Below are positions 1 to 7,470 of a stretch of 64,000 nt of DNA, in pieces (within the stretch, counting starts at the first letter, position 1; each line of letters begins with the position of its first letter). Position numbers and translations under genes: made by a program. Below the pieces are notes generated by a model. It was not told the DNA's origin. It saw only the letters and a program-made list of their open reading frames with translations, and ran no database searches. The DNA comes from [Actinomadura] parvosata subsp. kistnae (lineage in GTDB: Bacteria > Actinomycetota > Actinomycetes > Streptosporangiales > Streptosporangiaceae). The stretch is from contig NZ_OOHJ01000001.1 of the NCBI RefSeq assembly GCF_900323885.1, positions 1 through 64,000 of the forward strand, given 5' to 3'.

Positions 1-220
1 GCAGGTCCGACTCCCTCGGCAGGAGGAACTTCGCGGGCTCGGCCGCGACCAGCGCGGCGCGTTCCTCCTTCGGGAACCCGAACCCCATCAGGCTCTCGTC
101 ACGCGAGAACGCCACGTAGACGATCCTGCCCACGCGGAACTTCACGCGGTCTCTGATGAGGTGCTCCGACGAGCGCGGGAGCGTGCGCGCGAACTGCCGT
201 ACGTCATCGACGGTGACCAC
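1..220 (-). CDS. MmcQ/YjbR (DUF419) family protein, 3' end outside window
   Basis: About 73 codons are visible, starting at GTG 220 and running off the left edge. The start is fixed because the preceding in-frame codon series ends in the TAG stop of the CBS gene 12 bp upstream. The visible part reads VVTVDDVRQFARTLPRSSEH, then an FRVGRIVYVAFSRDESLMGF segment and FPKEERAALVAAEP. This pattern of an N-terminal helix followed by a short beta sheet is typical of the small MmcQ/YjbR proteins (about 115-120 aa), which have a CyaY-like fold and no firmly established reaction. It probably forms a short operon with the CBS gene. Family assignment is by pattern only. Confidence 0.7.
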   Translation of the reverse strand, partial: MVTVDDVRQFARTLPRSSEHLIRDRVKFRVGRIVYVAFSRDESLMGFGFPKEERAALVAAEPAKFLLPRESDL

Positions 221-232
221 ACGCCGACGGTA

Positions 233-649
233 CTACCGGTTGCCCTCCGCCGCCGAGATGTCCGCGAGCGCGGAGTTCGGGTCCCGCTCCATCGCCAGGT
301 CGCCGAGGCTGACGACGCCGACGGCGCGGCCGTCCTCGACCACGGGCAGGCGGCGCACGGCGTGCGTGCGCATGAGCTGGACGGCCTGGTCGATGCTGGT
401 GTCGGGGCCGACGGCCTCCACGGACGGGCTGCACGCGTCGCGGACGGGCGTGTCCGGGCCGCGCTCGTCGGCGGTCACCCGCACCGTGATGTCGCGGTCG
501 GTGACGATGCCCTTGATGCGGCCGTTGTCGTTGACGATGACCGCGCCGGTGTCGTTGTCGCGCATCAGGCTCGCCGCGACGGACACCGGCTGGTCGGCCT
601 CGACCGTCGCGGGGTGAGAGGTCATCACGTCTGCCACGGTTCTCGCCAT
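233..649 (-). CDS. Two-CBS-domain protein
   Basis: 138 aa with two tandem CBS motifs: residues about 6-60 (VADVMTSHPATVEADQPVSV and IKGIVTDRDITVRV) and about 70-125 (VRDACSPSVEAV and VGVVSLGDLA). CBS pairs bind adenosine nucleotides and regulate partner proteins; free-standing pairs are common and often stress-linked in actinomycetes. ATG 649 is preceded by AGGAGG at ideal spacing. The final residues (SAAEGNR) are followed by TAG, then 12 bp to the MmcQ-like gene, suggesting co-transcription. No partner domain is fused, so the regulated target cannot be named. Confidence 0.9.
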   Translation of the reverse strand: MARTVADVMTSHPATVEADQPVSVAASLMRDNDTGAVIVNDNGRIKGIVTDRDITVRVTADERGPDTPVRDACSPSVEAVGPDTSIDQAVQLMRTHAVRRLPVVEDGRAVGVVSLGDLAMERDPNSALADISAAEGNR

Positions 650-726
650 GGGATCCTCCTGTAGGTCGGTTCGGCGACCCCCTACCCGGGCGGATGCGCC
701 TCTCACCGGCGCGACGTACCGCGGCG

Positions 727-2142
727 TCAGAGTGCCTTGGCGGCCAGCCGGATCTCCTCCAGGAGCACCACCAGGTCCTGCTCGGTGGTGCCGGGGTGCA
801 GGATGCAGGTCCGCAGCGCGTCGCGCCCGCCGAGCCGGGTGCCCGTCAGGAACGCGTTGCCGCGCGCCTGCACCGCGACGGGCAGGGCGCGGTTGAGCGC
901 GTCCACCTCGCGCGGGAGCGCGCCGGCGCGCGGCGTGTGGCGGAAGGCGGTGATCGAGGTGGTGACCGGGGCGAGCAGCTCGAAGTCGGGGGCCGCCTCG
1001 ATCATCTCGCCGAGCGTGCGGGCCAGCCCGGTCGTGTGCTCCACCAGGCCCTTGACACCCGACCTGCCCAGGTACGACAGCGTCGCCCACGTCTTCAGCG
1101 CACGGAACGGCCGGGTCTGCTCCGGCCCGTACTCGGCGAACCAGCCGAGGTCGCCCGCGTTCTCGTCCACCAGGTACGACGGCACCAGGCTGAACGCCGC
1201 CCGCGCGGCGGCCGGGTCGCGCAGCAGCGCGCAGCCGCAGCCGACCGGCACGCCGAGCCACTTGTGCGGGTCGAGGGCCAGCGAGTCGGCCCGCTCCATC
1301 CCGGCGTAGTGCGGCGCCGCCCCGCCGGCCAGGACGCCGAGCGCGCCGTACGCGCCGTCCACATGGAACCACAGCCCGTACGACGCGGCCACGTCCGCGA
1401 TGTCGTCGAGTGGGTCCACCGCGCCGGAGTTCACCGTGCCCGCGCTGCCCGCCACGCAGAACGGCCGCAGCCCCGCGTCGAGGTCCTCGGCGATCATGGC
1501 GCGCAGCGCGCGCACGTCCATCCGGTACGCGCCGTCCACCGGCACGAGGCGGACGTTGCGCGAGCCGAGGCCGAGCAGCTGGGCCGCCTTGTGCAGGCAG
1601 CTGTGGCCCTCCTCGGTGACGTACATGACCAGGGGCGGCCGCCCGGACAGGCCCTCCTCGCGGGCGTCCCAGCCGTCGGCGAGCGCCGCCTGCTGGCGGG
1701 CGGTGGCCAGGCAGATCACGGTCGCCATGGACGCGCCGCTGGTCAGCAGGCCGCCGCCGGGCGGGTGCGGGAAGCCGACGAGGCCGGCCAGCCAGCGCAC
1801 CACCGTGCGCTCCAGGTGCGGGCCCGCGTGGTCGCCGCCGGCGCAGCTCGGGTTGAGCGCGGCGGCCAGCGGCTCGACGAGGACGCCCGCCGGGTTGGGC
1901 GGCGAGTTCACCCAGCCGAAGAAGCGCGGGTGCCCGTTGCCCATCGGGTACGGCAGCACGTGCTCGCGCGCGTCCTCCAGCAGGTCGTCCAGCGCGCGCC
2001 CGGTCTCAGGCAGCTCCTGGCCGGTGAGCCAGGCCAGCTCGCCGTCGGGCACCGGCCGCCACACCGGCCGCTCCGCGACGCCCTCCAGGTGGTCGGCCAT
2101 GATCCGGGCCGCCTTGGCGCCGGCCTCGCGCAGGTCATGCAT
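727..2142 (-). CDS. Group II pyridoxal-phosphate-dependent decarboxylase
   Basis: 471 aa from ATG 2142, chosen because GGAGGG lies about 8 nt upstream; an in-frame ATG at 2181 would overlap the upstream gene further. It belongs to the aromatic-L-amino-acid/glutamate decarboxylase fold: PLP-phosphate loop (LLTSGASMATVICL), the HVDGAYGA segment carrying the PLP-pyridine Asp, and the Schiff-base lysine at about residue 294 in SLALDPHKWLGVP. The reaction is probably decarboxylation of an aromatic or related amino acid; substrate is not readable. It overlaps the 3' end of the XRE/cupin gene by 8 nt, so the pair is translationally coupled and the regulator probably controls the enzyme. No biosynthetic cluster genes are adjacent. 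Confidence 0.88.
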   Translation of the reverse strand: MHDLREAGAKAARIMADHLEGVAERPVWRPVPDGELAWLTGQELPETGRALDDLLEDAREHVLPYPMGNGHPRFFGWVNSPPNPAGVLVEPLAAALNPSCAGGDHAGPHLERTVVRWLAGLVGFPHPPGGGLLTSGASMATVICLATARQQAALADGWDAREEGLSGRPPLVMYVTEEGHSCLHKAAQLLGLGSRNVRLVPVDGAYRMDVRALRAMIAEDLDAGLRPFCVAGSAGTVNSGAVDPLDDIADVAASYGLWFHVDGAYGALGVLAGGAAPHYAGMERADSLALDPHKWLGVPVGCGCALLRDPAAARAAFSLVPSYLVDENAGDLGWFAEYGPEQTRPFRALKTWATLSYLGRSGVKGLVEHTTGLARTLGEMIEAAPDFELLAPVTTSITAFRHTPRAGALPREVDALNRALPVAVQARGNAFLTGTRLGGRDALRTCILHPGTTEQDLVVLLEEIRLAAKAL

Positions 2143-2755
2143 CGGGGGATTCCCTCCGTGGTTCGTGCTGCCCGACTCCACTCACCTCCATGGCGAGGTA
2201 GAAGACGCAGTCGGTGGTGCCGTCGTTGGCGTAGGCGTGGCGGCAGTCGCCCGGGTAGTAGGCCGAGTCGCCGGCCGCAAGCTCGTACGGCCTGCCGTTG
2301 ATCGTCAGCCGCAGGCTGCCGTGCTCGACGGCGAGGTACTCGCGCGAGCCGGGCGCGTGCGGGCTGAACTCGCCCGCGTCCACGCCGGGCCCGATGGTGG
2401 TGCGCATGAACTCGAACTCCACGTCGCCGAGCACCGGCGACAGCACCCGCCGCTCCCAGCCGGACGGGTCGCGCAGCACCCGCTGCTCGCTGTGCCGCAG
2501 CACCCGCATCGCGCTGTGCGCGGGCTCGTCGAGCAGCCGCGCGATGGACGTGCCCAGCGCCGTGGCCAGCCGGTCGAGCACCAGGACGGTCGGCGTCTTC
2601 GTGCCCCGCTCGACCTCGGAGACCATGCTCCTGCTGATGCCGCTCAGCTCGGCCAGCCGCTCGATGGACAGCCCGCGCGCTTGCCGCTCGCCCCGGATGC
2701 GCTGCCCCAGCTCGCCCATGGACAGGCCGCTGGACAGGACCCCTTCGCCGTTCAT
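2135..2755 (-). CDS. XRE-family transcriptional regulator with C-terminal cupin sensor domain
   Basis: 206 aa. Residues about 13-67 are a helix-turn-helix of the XRE/Cro type (GLSIERLAELSGISRSMVSE). Residues about 115-190 are a small cupin barrel (SREYLAVEHGSLRLTINGR, AAGDSAYYPGDCRHAYAN). This architecture usually senses a small metabolite and regulates the neighbouring catabolic or amine gene, here the PLP decarboxylase it overlaps. A TATAGT -10 box at 2767-2762 places the transcription start at or next to the A of ATG 2755, so the message is probably leaderless; this agrees with the lack of a well-spaced Shine-Dalgarno sequence. An in-frame ATG at 2719 is the alternative start. Confidence 0.87.
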   Translation of the reverse strand: MNGEGVLSSGLSMGELGQRIRGERQARGLSIERLAELSGISRSMVSEVERGTKTPTVLVLDRLATALGTSIARLLDEPAHSAMRVLRHSEQRVLRDPSGWERRVLSPVLGDVEFEFMRTTIGPGVDAGEFSPHAPGSREYLAVEHGSLRLTINGRPYELAAGDSAYYPGDCRHAYANDGTTDCVFYLAMEVSGVGQHEPRRESPDA

Positions 2756-2759
2756 TCCT

Positions 2760-2791
2760 CCACTATAGCGGTGCTTTATCCGCTTTAGTGG
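2760..2791 (-). promoter_or_regulatory. Operator-like inverted repeat over the XRE promoter
   Basis: Two 12-bp arms, CCACTATAGCGG (2760-2771) and CCGCTTTAGTGG (2780-2791), are inverted copies with one mismatch, separated by 8 bp. On the minus strand the proximal arm contains the TATAGT -10 element and the distal arm covers the -35 position, the geometry of an autorepression site for the XRE/cupin regulator. The site lies across the last codons of the deformylase gene (stop at 2763), so it is embedded in coding sequence. Binding by the regulator is inferred. Confidence 0.6.
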
Positions 2792-3299
2792 ATTCCTGGT
2801 ACGCCGCCAGCACCTGCTTGCGGCGCTTGGCCGGCAGGCGGTCGATGTAGAGGTAACCGTCGAGGTGGTCGCACTCGTGCTGCAGGCAGCGGGCCAGCAG
2901 GCCGCTGCCCTCGACCGTGACCGGCTCGCCGTTCACGTCGGATCCGCGCACGGTCGCACGGTCGGGACGGGGGAGCGGCGCGTACTGGCCGGGCACGGAC
3001 AGGCAGCCCTCGTCGCCCGCGTCGAGACGCCGCTCGCCGAGGCCGGGCACCTTCAGCTCCGGGTTCACGACCACGCCCTTGTGGCGCACGCCCTCGGCGT
3101 CGGGGCAGTCGTAGACGAACACGCGCAGCGGCACGCCGATCTGGTTGGCCGCCAGGCCCACGCCCTCGGCCGCGTACATGCTGGCGAACATGTCGTCCAC
3201 GAGCGCCGCCAGCTCGCCGTCGAATCGGGTGACCGGCTCGCACGGGCTGTGCAGCACCGGGTCGCCCACGGTCACGATCGGCCTGGCCTGTCCTGCCAC
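2763..3299 (-). CDS. def: Peptide deformylase
   Basis: 178 aa from GTG 3299, which has AAGGAG 5 nt upstream; the frame stays open further upstream without a better start. It removes the N-formyl group from nascent proteins at the ribosome using a bound divalent metal. All three family motifs are present: [15 protein letters not shown] (metal-binding Cys) and HECDHLDG (HExxH metal ligands and catalytic Glu). Length fits the family. Actinomycetes usually carry more than one def gene; this copy is away from fmt, so it may be a secondary paralogue. A divergent methyltransferase lies upstream. Confidence 0.95.
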   Translation of the reverse strand: MAGQARPIVTVGDPVLHSPCEPVTRFDGELAALVDDMFASMYAAEGVGLAANQIGVPLRVFVYDCPDAEGVRHKGVVVNPELKVPGLGERRLDAGDEGCLSVPGQYAPLPRPDRATVRGSDVNGEPVTVEGSGLLARCLQHECDHLDGYLYIDRLPAKRRKQVLAAYQESTKADKAPL

Positions 3300-3330
3300 C
3301 TGTGCTCCTTCCTCGGAAGATTCCCGGCAA

Positions 3331-3358
3331 AGTGTACGCAATCCGCGCCGTGTCTCGA
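3331..3358 (-). promoter_or_regulatory. Putative def promoter
   Basis: On the minus strand TCGAGA (3358-3353) and TACACT (3336-3331) are spaced by 16 bp, four and five matches to the vegetative -35 and -10 consensus. The predicted start falls about 25 nt upstream of GTG 3299, leaving room for the AAGGAG ribosome site. Confidence 0.35.
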
Positions 3359-3439
3359 CATGCAAGACGTTCTCTCTTGAATAGTGAGACCAGCGCTAGG
3401 GTGGTCGGCAACGTCATCGAAAACGAGGGAGTTTCGCCG

Positions 3440-4255
3440 ATGGACGCCGTCTACACGCATGGCCACCACGAGTCCGTGCTGCGCTCGCACCGCTGGCGCA
3501 CCGCCGCGAACTCGGCCGCGTACCTGCTGCCCCACCTCAAGCCGCACATGAAGATCCTTGACGTGGGCAGCGGCCCCGGCACGATCACCGCCGACCTGGC
3601 GGCGCTCGTCCCCGACGGGCACGTGACGGCCTCCGAGGTCACCGCCGACGCCCTCGACCTGGCCAGGGCCGAGGTGACGGCGAGAGGGCTGCCGAACGTG
3701 GACTTCGCCGTCGCCGACGTGCACGCGCTGGCCTACCCCGACGACACCTTCTGCGTCGTGCACGCCCACCAGGTGCTCCAGCACGTCGGCGACCCCGTGC
3801 GGGCGCTGCGCGAGATGGGGCGGGTCACCAAGCCGCGCGGGTTCGTCGCCGCCCGCGACAGCGACTACTCGGCCTTCACCTGGTGGCCGCGCATACCGGC
3901 GCTGGACGAATGGCTCGCCCTCTACCAGCGGGTCGCGCGCGGCAACGGCGGCGAGCCCGACGCCGGGCGGCGGCTGCTGTCGTGGGCCCGGCAGGCGGGC
4001 TTCGAGGACGTCACCGCCACCTCCAGCACCTGGTGCTTCGCCACCCCCGAGGACCGCGCCTGGTGGGGCGGCATGTGGGCCGAGCGCGTCCTGTCATCGG
4101 CCATGGCCGAGCGGGCCCTCGCCACCGGCGCCGCCACCGAGACCGACCTGCGGCGCATCTCCGACGGGTGGCGGGAGTGGGCGGCGGCCGAGGACGGCTG
4201 GCTGTCGATCCTGCACGGCGAGATCCTCTGCCGCATCCCCGCAACCGCGACCTGA
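3440..4255 (+). CDS. Class I SAM-dependent methyltransferase
   Basis: 271 aa from ATG 3440 (GAGGGA 9 nt upstream). The Rossmann fold is clear: motif I ILDVGSGPGTITADLA at about residues 37-52, an acidic ribose-binding position after VTASEV, and motif II VDFAVADVHALAYPDDTF. The region VVHAHQVLQHVGDPVRALRE matches UbiE/ArsM-like methyltransferases. The substrate is unknown; the long C-terminal half with several Trp residues probably forms the acceptor site. It is transcribed away from def across a 140-bp intergenic region and is followed 24 bp later by a small unknown gene. Confidence 0.88.
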   Translation: MDAVYTHGHHESVLRSHRWRTAANSAAYLLPHLKPHMKILDVGSGPGTITADLAALVPDGHVTASEVTADALDLARAEVTARGLPNVDFAVADVHALAYPDDTFCVVHAHQVLQHVGDPVRALREMGRVTKPRGFVAARDSDYSAFTWWPRIPALDEWLALYQRVARGNGGEPDAGRRLLSWARQAGFEDVTATSSTWCFATPEDRAWWGGMWAERVLSSAMAERALATGAATETDLRRISDGWREWAAAEDGWLSILHGEILCRIPATAT

Positions 4256-4279
4256 CCGGCGCGCCATAAGGTGTCGCTC

Positions 4280-4657
4280 GTGCCCGCCGTGCGATACCAC
4301 GATTTCCGCGCATACCTGCGGCGACGGCTCCCCGAGGCCCGGCCGCTGCTGGCCGCCATGGAGGCGGAGGAGGCGGAGGACGCCGCGGAGGCGCCCGGCA
4401 TGGCGCCGGCGGACGCGTACGGCGTCATGTCCGTGATCTTCTGGTGGGGCGTCTTCGAGCCCGCCCTGCGCGCCGGTGACGAGCGGCTGGCCGCCGAGTG
4501 CTTCGGGATCGTCGAGGAGCTCATGCGCGACGCCGACGAGAACCTCGCCCAGGTGCTGTACATCCGCGTGCTGGAATGGCTCATGGCCGAGTGGCGGGAG
4601 CAGAGCGCCCGGCTGGGCGGCGAACTGCTGCGCGATCTCGTCGAGGCGACGAGCTGA
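4280..4657 (+). CDS. Small acidic hypothetical protein
   Basis: 125 aa from GTG 4280; the more upstream GTG 4271 directly abuts the AAGG ribosome site, so 4280 fits better. It is helical and acidic: an RRRLPEARPLL start, an EEAEDAAEAPG acidic stretch, and a conserved-looking core (YGVMSVIFWWGVFEPAL, AAECFGIVEELMRDADEN, LYIRVLEWLMAEW). I do not recognise the family with confidence; it resembles short actinobacterial DUF or immunity-type proteins of similar size. The last 34 bp, including the TGA stop, are duplicated in tandem immediately downstream. Confidence 0.7.
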   Translation: MPAVRYHDFRAYLRRRLPEARPLLAAMEAEEAEDAAEAPGMAPADAYGVMSVIFWWGVFEPALRAGDERLAAECFGIVEELMRDADENLAQVLYIRVLEWLMAEWREQSARLGGELLRDLVEATS

Positions 4658-4692
4658 GCTGCTGCGCGACCTCGTCGAGACGACGAGCCGAG
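4625..4692 (+). repeat. 34-bp tandem duplication of a gene 3' end including its stop
   Basis: Copy 1 (4625-4658) is the end of the small acidic gene, encoding LLRDLVEATS plus TGA. Copy 2 (4659-4692) follows with no spacer and differs at three or so positions; its stop equivalent has become CCGAG. The duplication therefore added new 3' flank rather than altering the protein. Confidence 0.9.
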
Positions 4693-4700
4693 CCGCCGGC

Positions 4701-4744
4701 GATCGGAGGAGCGTCAGAGGCCGATCGGCGGAGCGTCAGAGGCC
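4701..4744 (-). repeat. 22-bp tandem duplication of the convergent gene's 3' end
   Basis: Two copies (4701-4722 and 4723-4744), differing at one base, of GATCGGMGGAGCGTCAGAGG plus CC. The 4723-4744 copy holds the TGA stop (4736-4738) of the minus-strand Cys-rich gene; the other lies just downstream of that stop. With the 34-bp duplication next to it, nearly all of the gap between the two convergent genes is made of copies of their own ends. Confidence 0.9.
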
Positions 4745-5251
4745 GAGGGTGCGGGCGCGCTGCCACTGCGGGTCGCGGTAGAGCACCATGTCCGTGCCCA
4801 CCATCTCGTCGGGCGCCGACAGCATGGTGATCTCGCCCGCCGCCTGCAGTTGCAGCAGCAGGTCGCGCACCCGCGGCCCGACCGGCAGCCGCCCCGCGGG
4901 CAGCCCCAGCCCGTTGCGGACCGTGTCGGCCACCTCCGACAGGCGGAACGGGCCGTCGAAGCCCGCCACGACGCCGCGCACGACCGTCATCGTGATCAGG
5001 TGCTCGGCCTCGGCGTGCGCGAGCTGCCAGTTGACCTGCTCCCGGCGCCGGCCGCTGCCCGCGCACGAGGTGCAGGGGCGGTTCAGGCCGGGCGCCACCT
5101 CCTCCTCGGTCGAGCCGAGGCAGGCCGAGCACAGGCCGTTCTCGGCGGCGTGCAGCTCGGCGGACATCCGGCCGCCGAGGATCACGCCGCAGCCGCAGGC
5201 GAACGTGTCACCCAGGATGCCGGTCTGAGGGGAGATCGCATGCTCAGTCAC
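4736..5251 (-). CDS. Cys-rich zinc-binding-like hypothetical protein
   Basis: 171 aa from GTG 5251, without a strong ribosome site. The N-terminal half carries paired cysteines: FACGCGVIL (about residues 18-26), LCSACLG (about 41-47) and PCTSCAGSG (about 60-68), the last resembling one arm of a DnaJ-type zinc module. The C-terminal half is a helical domain (AHAEAEHLITMTVVRGVVAG, PFRLSEVADTVRNGLGL) similar in tone to a winged helix, ending with VLYRDPQWQRARTLGL. It is likely a zinc-stabilised soluble protein; I cannot assign a function. It is convergent with the small acidic gene. Confidence 0.75.
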   Translation of the reverse strand: MTEHAISPQTGILGDTFACGCGVILGGRMSAELHAAENGLCSACLGSTEEEVAPGLNRPCTSCAGSGRRREQVNWQLAHAEAEHLITMTVVRGVVAGFDGPFRLSEVADTVRNGLGLPAGRLPVGPRVRDLLLQLQAAGEITMLSAPDEMVGTDMVLYRDPQWQRARTLGL

Positions 5252-5310
5252 CGAGCCGACTCTACCGCCGCCGCCCGCCGCCGCGTGCCGCGACCGTCAC
5301 GACCGGCACA

Positions 5311-5424
5311 TCCCCGCAGGCCGGAGCCGCCGTGATCGGGGTCGCCTCCGCAGGCCGGAGCCGCCGCGATCGGGGTCGCCTCCGCAGGCCGGAGCCGTCG
5401 CGATCATGGGCGCCTCCGCGGGCC
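5311..5424. repeat. 34-bp tandem repeat array, about 3.3 units
   Basis: Units at 5331-5364, 5365-5398 and partial 5399-5424, preceded by a partial unit at 5311-5330. The core is GATCGGGGTCGCCTCCGCAG followed by GCCGGAGCCG. The array occupies most of the 173-bp gap between two minus-strand genes and stops one base before the downstream-most stop codon of the HEAT-like gene (5425). Confidence 0.85.
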
Positions 5425-6357
5425 TCATCCGCGCAGGTCGGCCAGGCCGCGCAGCCGGCGTAGCGCCTTGCGGGCCGCGGCGGCCACCCGCTCGTCCGGA
5501 TGGTGCTCGATGAGCACGCGCAGCACCTGCCCCGTCCACGGATGGTCCCCGAACGCCAGGATCGCGATCGTGCCCGCCTGCTCCTCCGCCTGCATGCCCA
5601 TCGCGATCGACTCGATCACCTCGCCGGTCTCGCCGCCGAACTCCAGCAGCGCCGCCGCCATGTCCACCAGCACCCACGCGATCTCCTCGGGCGACGGCTG
5701 CCGCTCCTCCTTGCCGATCCTGGCCGCGATCACCGCGCCGAGCTTGGGCTCCTCCAGCAGCCGGGTCAGCGCCTGCCGCCCGTCCTCGCCGAACGCCGTC
5801 CACAGCAGCTCCACGCCGACGGCCCGGCTGAGCGGGCTCACGGTGCCGAGCACCGAGGCGATCTCGTCCACCGCCTGCCGCTCGTCGCGGCCCTTCAGCC
5901 AGCCGGCCAGCTCCTCGCCGCGCTCGCTCTCCGGGTAGGAGCGCAGGCCGTGCAGCAGCGTCGCCGCGTCGGCGTCCGCGAGCGTCCCCATGACGGGGAT
6001 GTCCTGCCCGGTCGTCTCGGCGATGATCTGCCGCGCCACCCACAGGCCGAGCCAGCTCAGCGTGTACGGCTCCGCCTGCCGTACCAGGCCGAGCCCCGTC
6101 AGCGTCTCGGACGCCTCGCCCCTGAGCGGCTCCCTGGACAGGAACAGCCGCACCAGCTCCAGCAGCAGCCCTTCGTCCTCGGCCAGCCGCTCCCGGCAGC
6201 GCGCCGCCCAGAAGGCCAGCACCTCGGTGTCGTCGCCCTCCGGCTTCAGCTCCTCCGCCAGGGGCGCGGCGCGCACGGCGGCGGCGAGGGTGGCCTTGGC
6301 GGGCAGCCGGATCGGGGGCTGGAGGGGCAGTGTGTCGTCGTCGTGGTAGGAGCTCAC
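5425..6357 (-). CDS. Helical-repeat (HEAT-like) hypothetical protein
   Basis: 310 aa from GTG 6357 (AGGATG 8 nt upstream). Predominantly alpha-helical with a HEAT/Armadillo-like C-terminal segment (WTGQVLRVLIEHHPDERVAA, AAARKALRRLRGL) and repeated ~40-aa helical pairs in the middle (DAATLLHGLRSYPESE, SPLSRAVGVELLWTAFGEDG). No enzymatic motif or signal peptide is seen. Such proteins are usually interaction scaffolds; no function is assigned. It is divergent from the leader ORF and acetyltransferase at 6434. Confidence 0.7.
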   Translation of the reverse strand: MSSYHDDDTLPLQPPIRLPAKATLAAAVRAAPLAEELKPEGDDTEVLAFWAARCRERLAEDEGLLLELVRLFLSREPLRGEASETLTGLGLVRQAEPYTLSWLGLWVARQIIAETTGQDIPVMGTLADADAATLLHGLRSYPESERGEELAGWLKGRDERQAVDEIASVLGTVSPLSRAVGVELLWTAFGEDGRQALTRLLEEPKLGAVIAARIGKEERQPSPEEIAWVLVDMAAALLEFGGETGEVIESIAMGMQAEEQAGTIAILAFGDHPWTGQVLRVLIEHHPDERVAAAARKALRRLRGLADLRG

Positions 6358-6433
6358 CCGCCCATCCTGTCGTGAGATTTCCGCTAAGGTACGCGCTGAG
6401 GCCGAAAAGTCAGAAGAAAGGAGGCGCGAGAAG

Positions 6434-6523
6434 ATGTTCGGCATGTTCACGGGCGTCCGCCGCGCCCGCTTCTGCTTCTCGGAGGATTCATGCGTTTCCG
6501 TCCCGCCGTCGAGGACGATCTAG
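6434..6523 (+). CDS. Short upstream ORF (29 aa), possible leader peptide
   Basis: ATG 6434 has a strong AAAGGAGG 9 nt upstream, stronger than that of the acetyltransferase. It encodes MFGMFTGVRRARFCFSEDSC followed by VSVPPSRTI and ends in TAG at 6523, overlapping the first 34 nt of the acetyltransferase in another frame. The arrangement suggests translational coupling or a leader peptide controlling access to the GGAGG of the downstream gene. It could also be a chance ORF. Confidence 0.4.
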   Translation: MFGMFTGVRRARFCFSEDSCVSVPPSRTI

Positions 6524-7434
6524 ACCGCCTGCTCGGCTGCGTCGTCGACGAGTCCATCAGCTGGTCCCACCCCGACCGGCTGCTGTCGTTCCTGGAGGAC
6601 GGCGCCTACGGCTACGACCGCATCTGGCTCGCCGAGGACGAGCCGGGCGGCGAGATCAAGGCCCGCGCCGTGTGGTGGAGCTTTCCCGGCAACGACCGGC
6701 CGCTCGCCCTCGACTGCCTGTACGTCGCCCCCTCGGTCCCCGACCGGGTGGGCCTGGCCGCCGAGCTGCTGACCCGGGCCCACGACGCCTTCGGGAAGTC
6801 GCCCGCGTACCACGTCTTCGTCTCGGGCGGCTGGCGCGACGACCCCAAGGCGAGCGCGGCCGTCGCCTGGAGGTGGGAGGCCGCCGGGCGCGCCGGGCTG
6901 ACCGACGAGCTCGAACGCCTGCGTTACGAGTGGACGGCGGACGAGGCGGAGGTGCCTGAGCCGTCCGACCGGCTGGTCTTCCGCGGGGATGACGACGACG
7001 AGGCGTTCGTGGCCGCGTTCATGCGGGTGGCGGCCGGGACGCTCGACCACCACACCCGCCAGGCCGTGGCCACCATGGGAGCGGAGGCGCAGGCCCGCGA
7101 GGACGTCTCCGACTACAGGCAGATGCCGGGGGAGCGGGCGTGGTGGCGGCTGGCCTACGACAAGGCCGGGGAGCTGGTGGGGGTCGCGCTGCCGTCGGCC
7201 AACAACGGCGGGCCCGTCGTCGGCTACCTCGGGGTGGTGCCGGAGCAGCGCGGCCACGGCTACGTGAACGACCTGCTCGCCGAGATCACCCGCTTCCATG
7301 CCGAACGCGGGGTGCAGCGGATCGTGGCCGACACGGACGCGGGCAACGTGCCGATGGCGCGGGCCTTCGAACGGGCCGGATACCGAAATTTCGCCATAAG
7401 GCTGGTCCTGTCGGCGGATCCCGTGAACGCGTGA
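6490..7434 (+). CDS. GNAT family N-acetyltransferase (two-domain)
   Basis: 314 aa from ATG 6490 (GGAGG 5 nt upstream). The C-terminal half (about residues 160-314) is a GNAT domain: the acetyl-CoA motif VVPEQRGHGYVNDLLAEI at about 252-269, followed by ADTDAGNVPMARAFERAGY. The N-terminal half (MRFRPAVEDDLDRLLGCVVD, LDCLYVAPSVPDRVGLAAEL) is a degenerate GNAT-like copy. The protein transfers acetyl from acetyl-CoA to an unknown amine. It begins inside the reading frame of the 29-aa upstream ORF. Confidence 0.88.
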   Translation: MRFRPAVEDDLDRLLGCVVDESISWSHPDRLLSFLEDGAYGYDRIWLAEDEPGGEIKARAVWWSFPGNDRPLALDCLYVAPSVPDRVGLAAELLTRAHDAFGKSPAYHVFVSGGWRDDPKASAAVAWRWEAAGRAGLTDELERLRYEWTADEAEVPEPSDRLVFRGDDDDEAFVAAFMRVAAGTLDHHTRQAVATMGAEAQAREDVSDYRQMPGERAWWRLAYDKAGELVGVALPSANNGGPVVGYLGVVPEQRGHGYVNDLLAEITRFHAERGVQRIVADTDAGNVPMARAFERAGYRNFAIRLVLSADPVNA

Positions 7435-7470
7435 TGCGCGGCGGCCCCCGTACCCGGCATTGTTGATCAC

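Noticed and set aside
727..2755. Part of a biosynthetic gene cluster
   Set aside because: The PLP decarboxylase and its regulator have no synthase, ligase or tailoring neighbours.
5311..5424. Duplication of the HEAT-like gene's 3' end
   Set aside because: The 34-bp unit does not align convincingly with the last codons of that gene, so it is listed only as a repeat.
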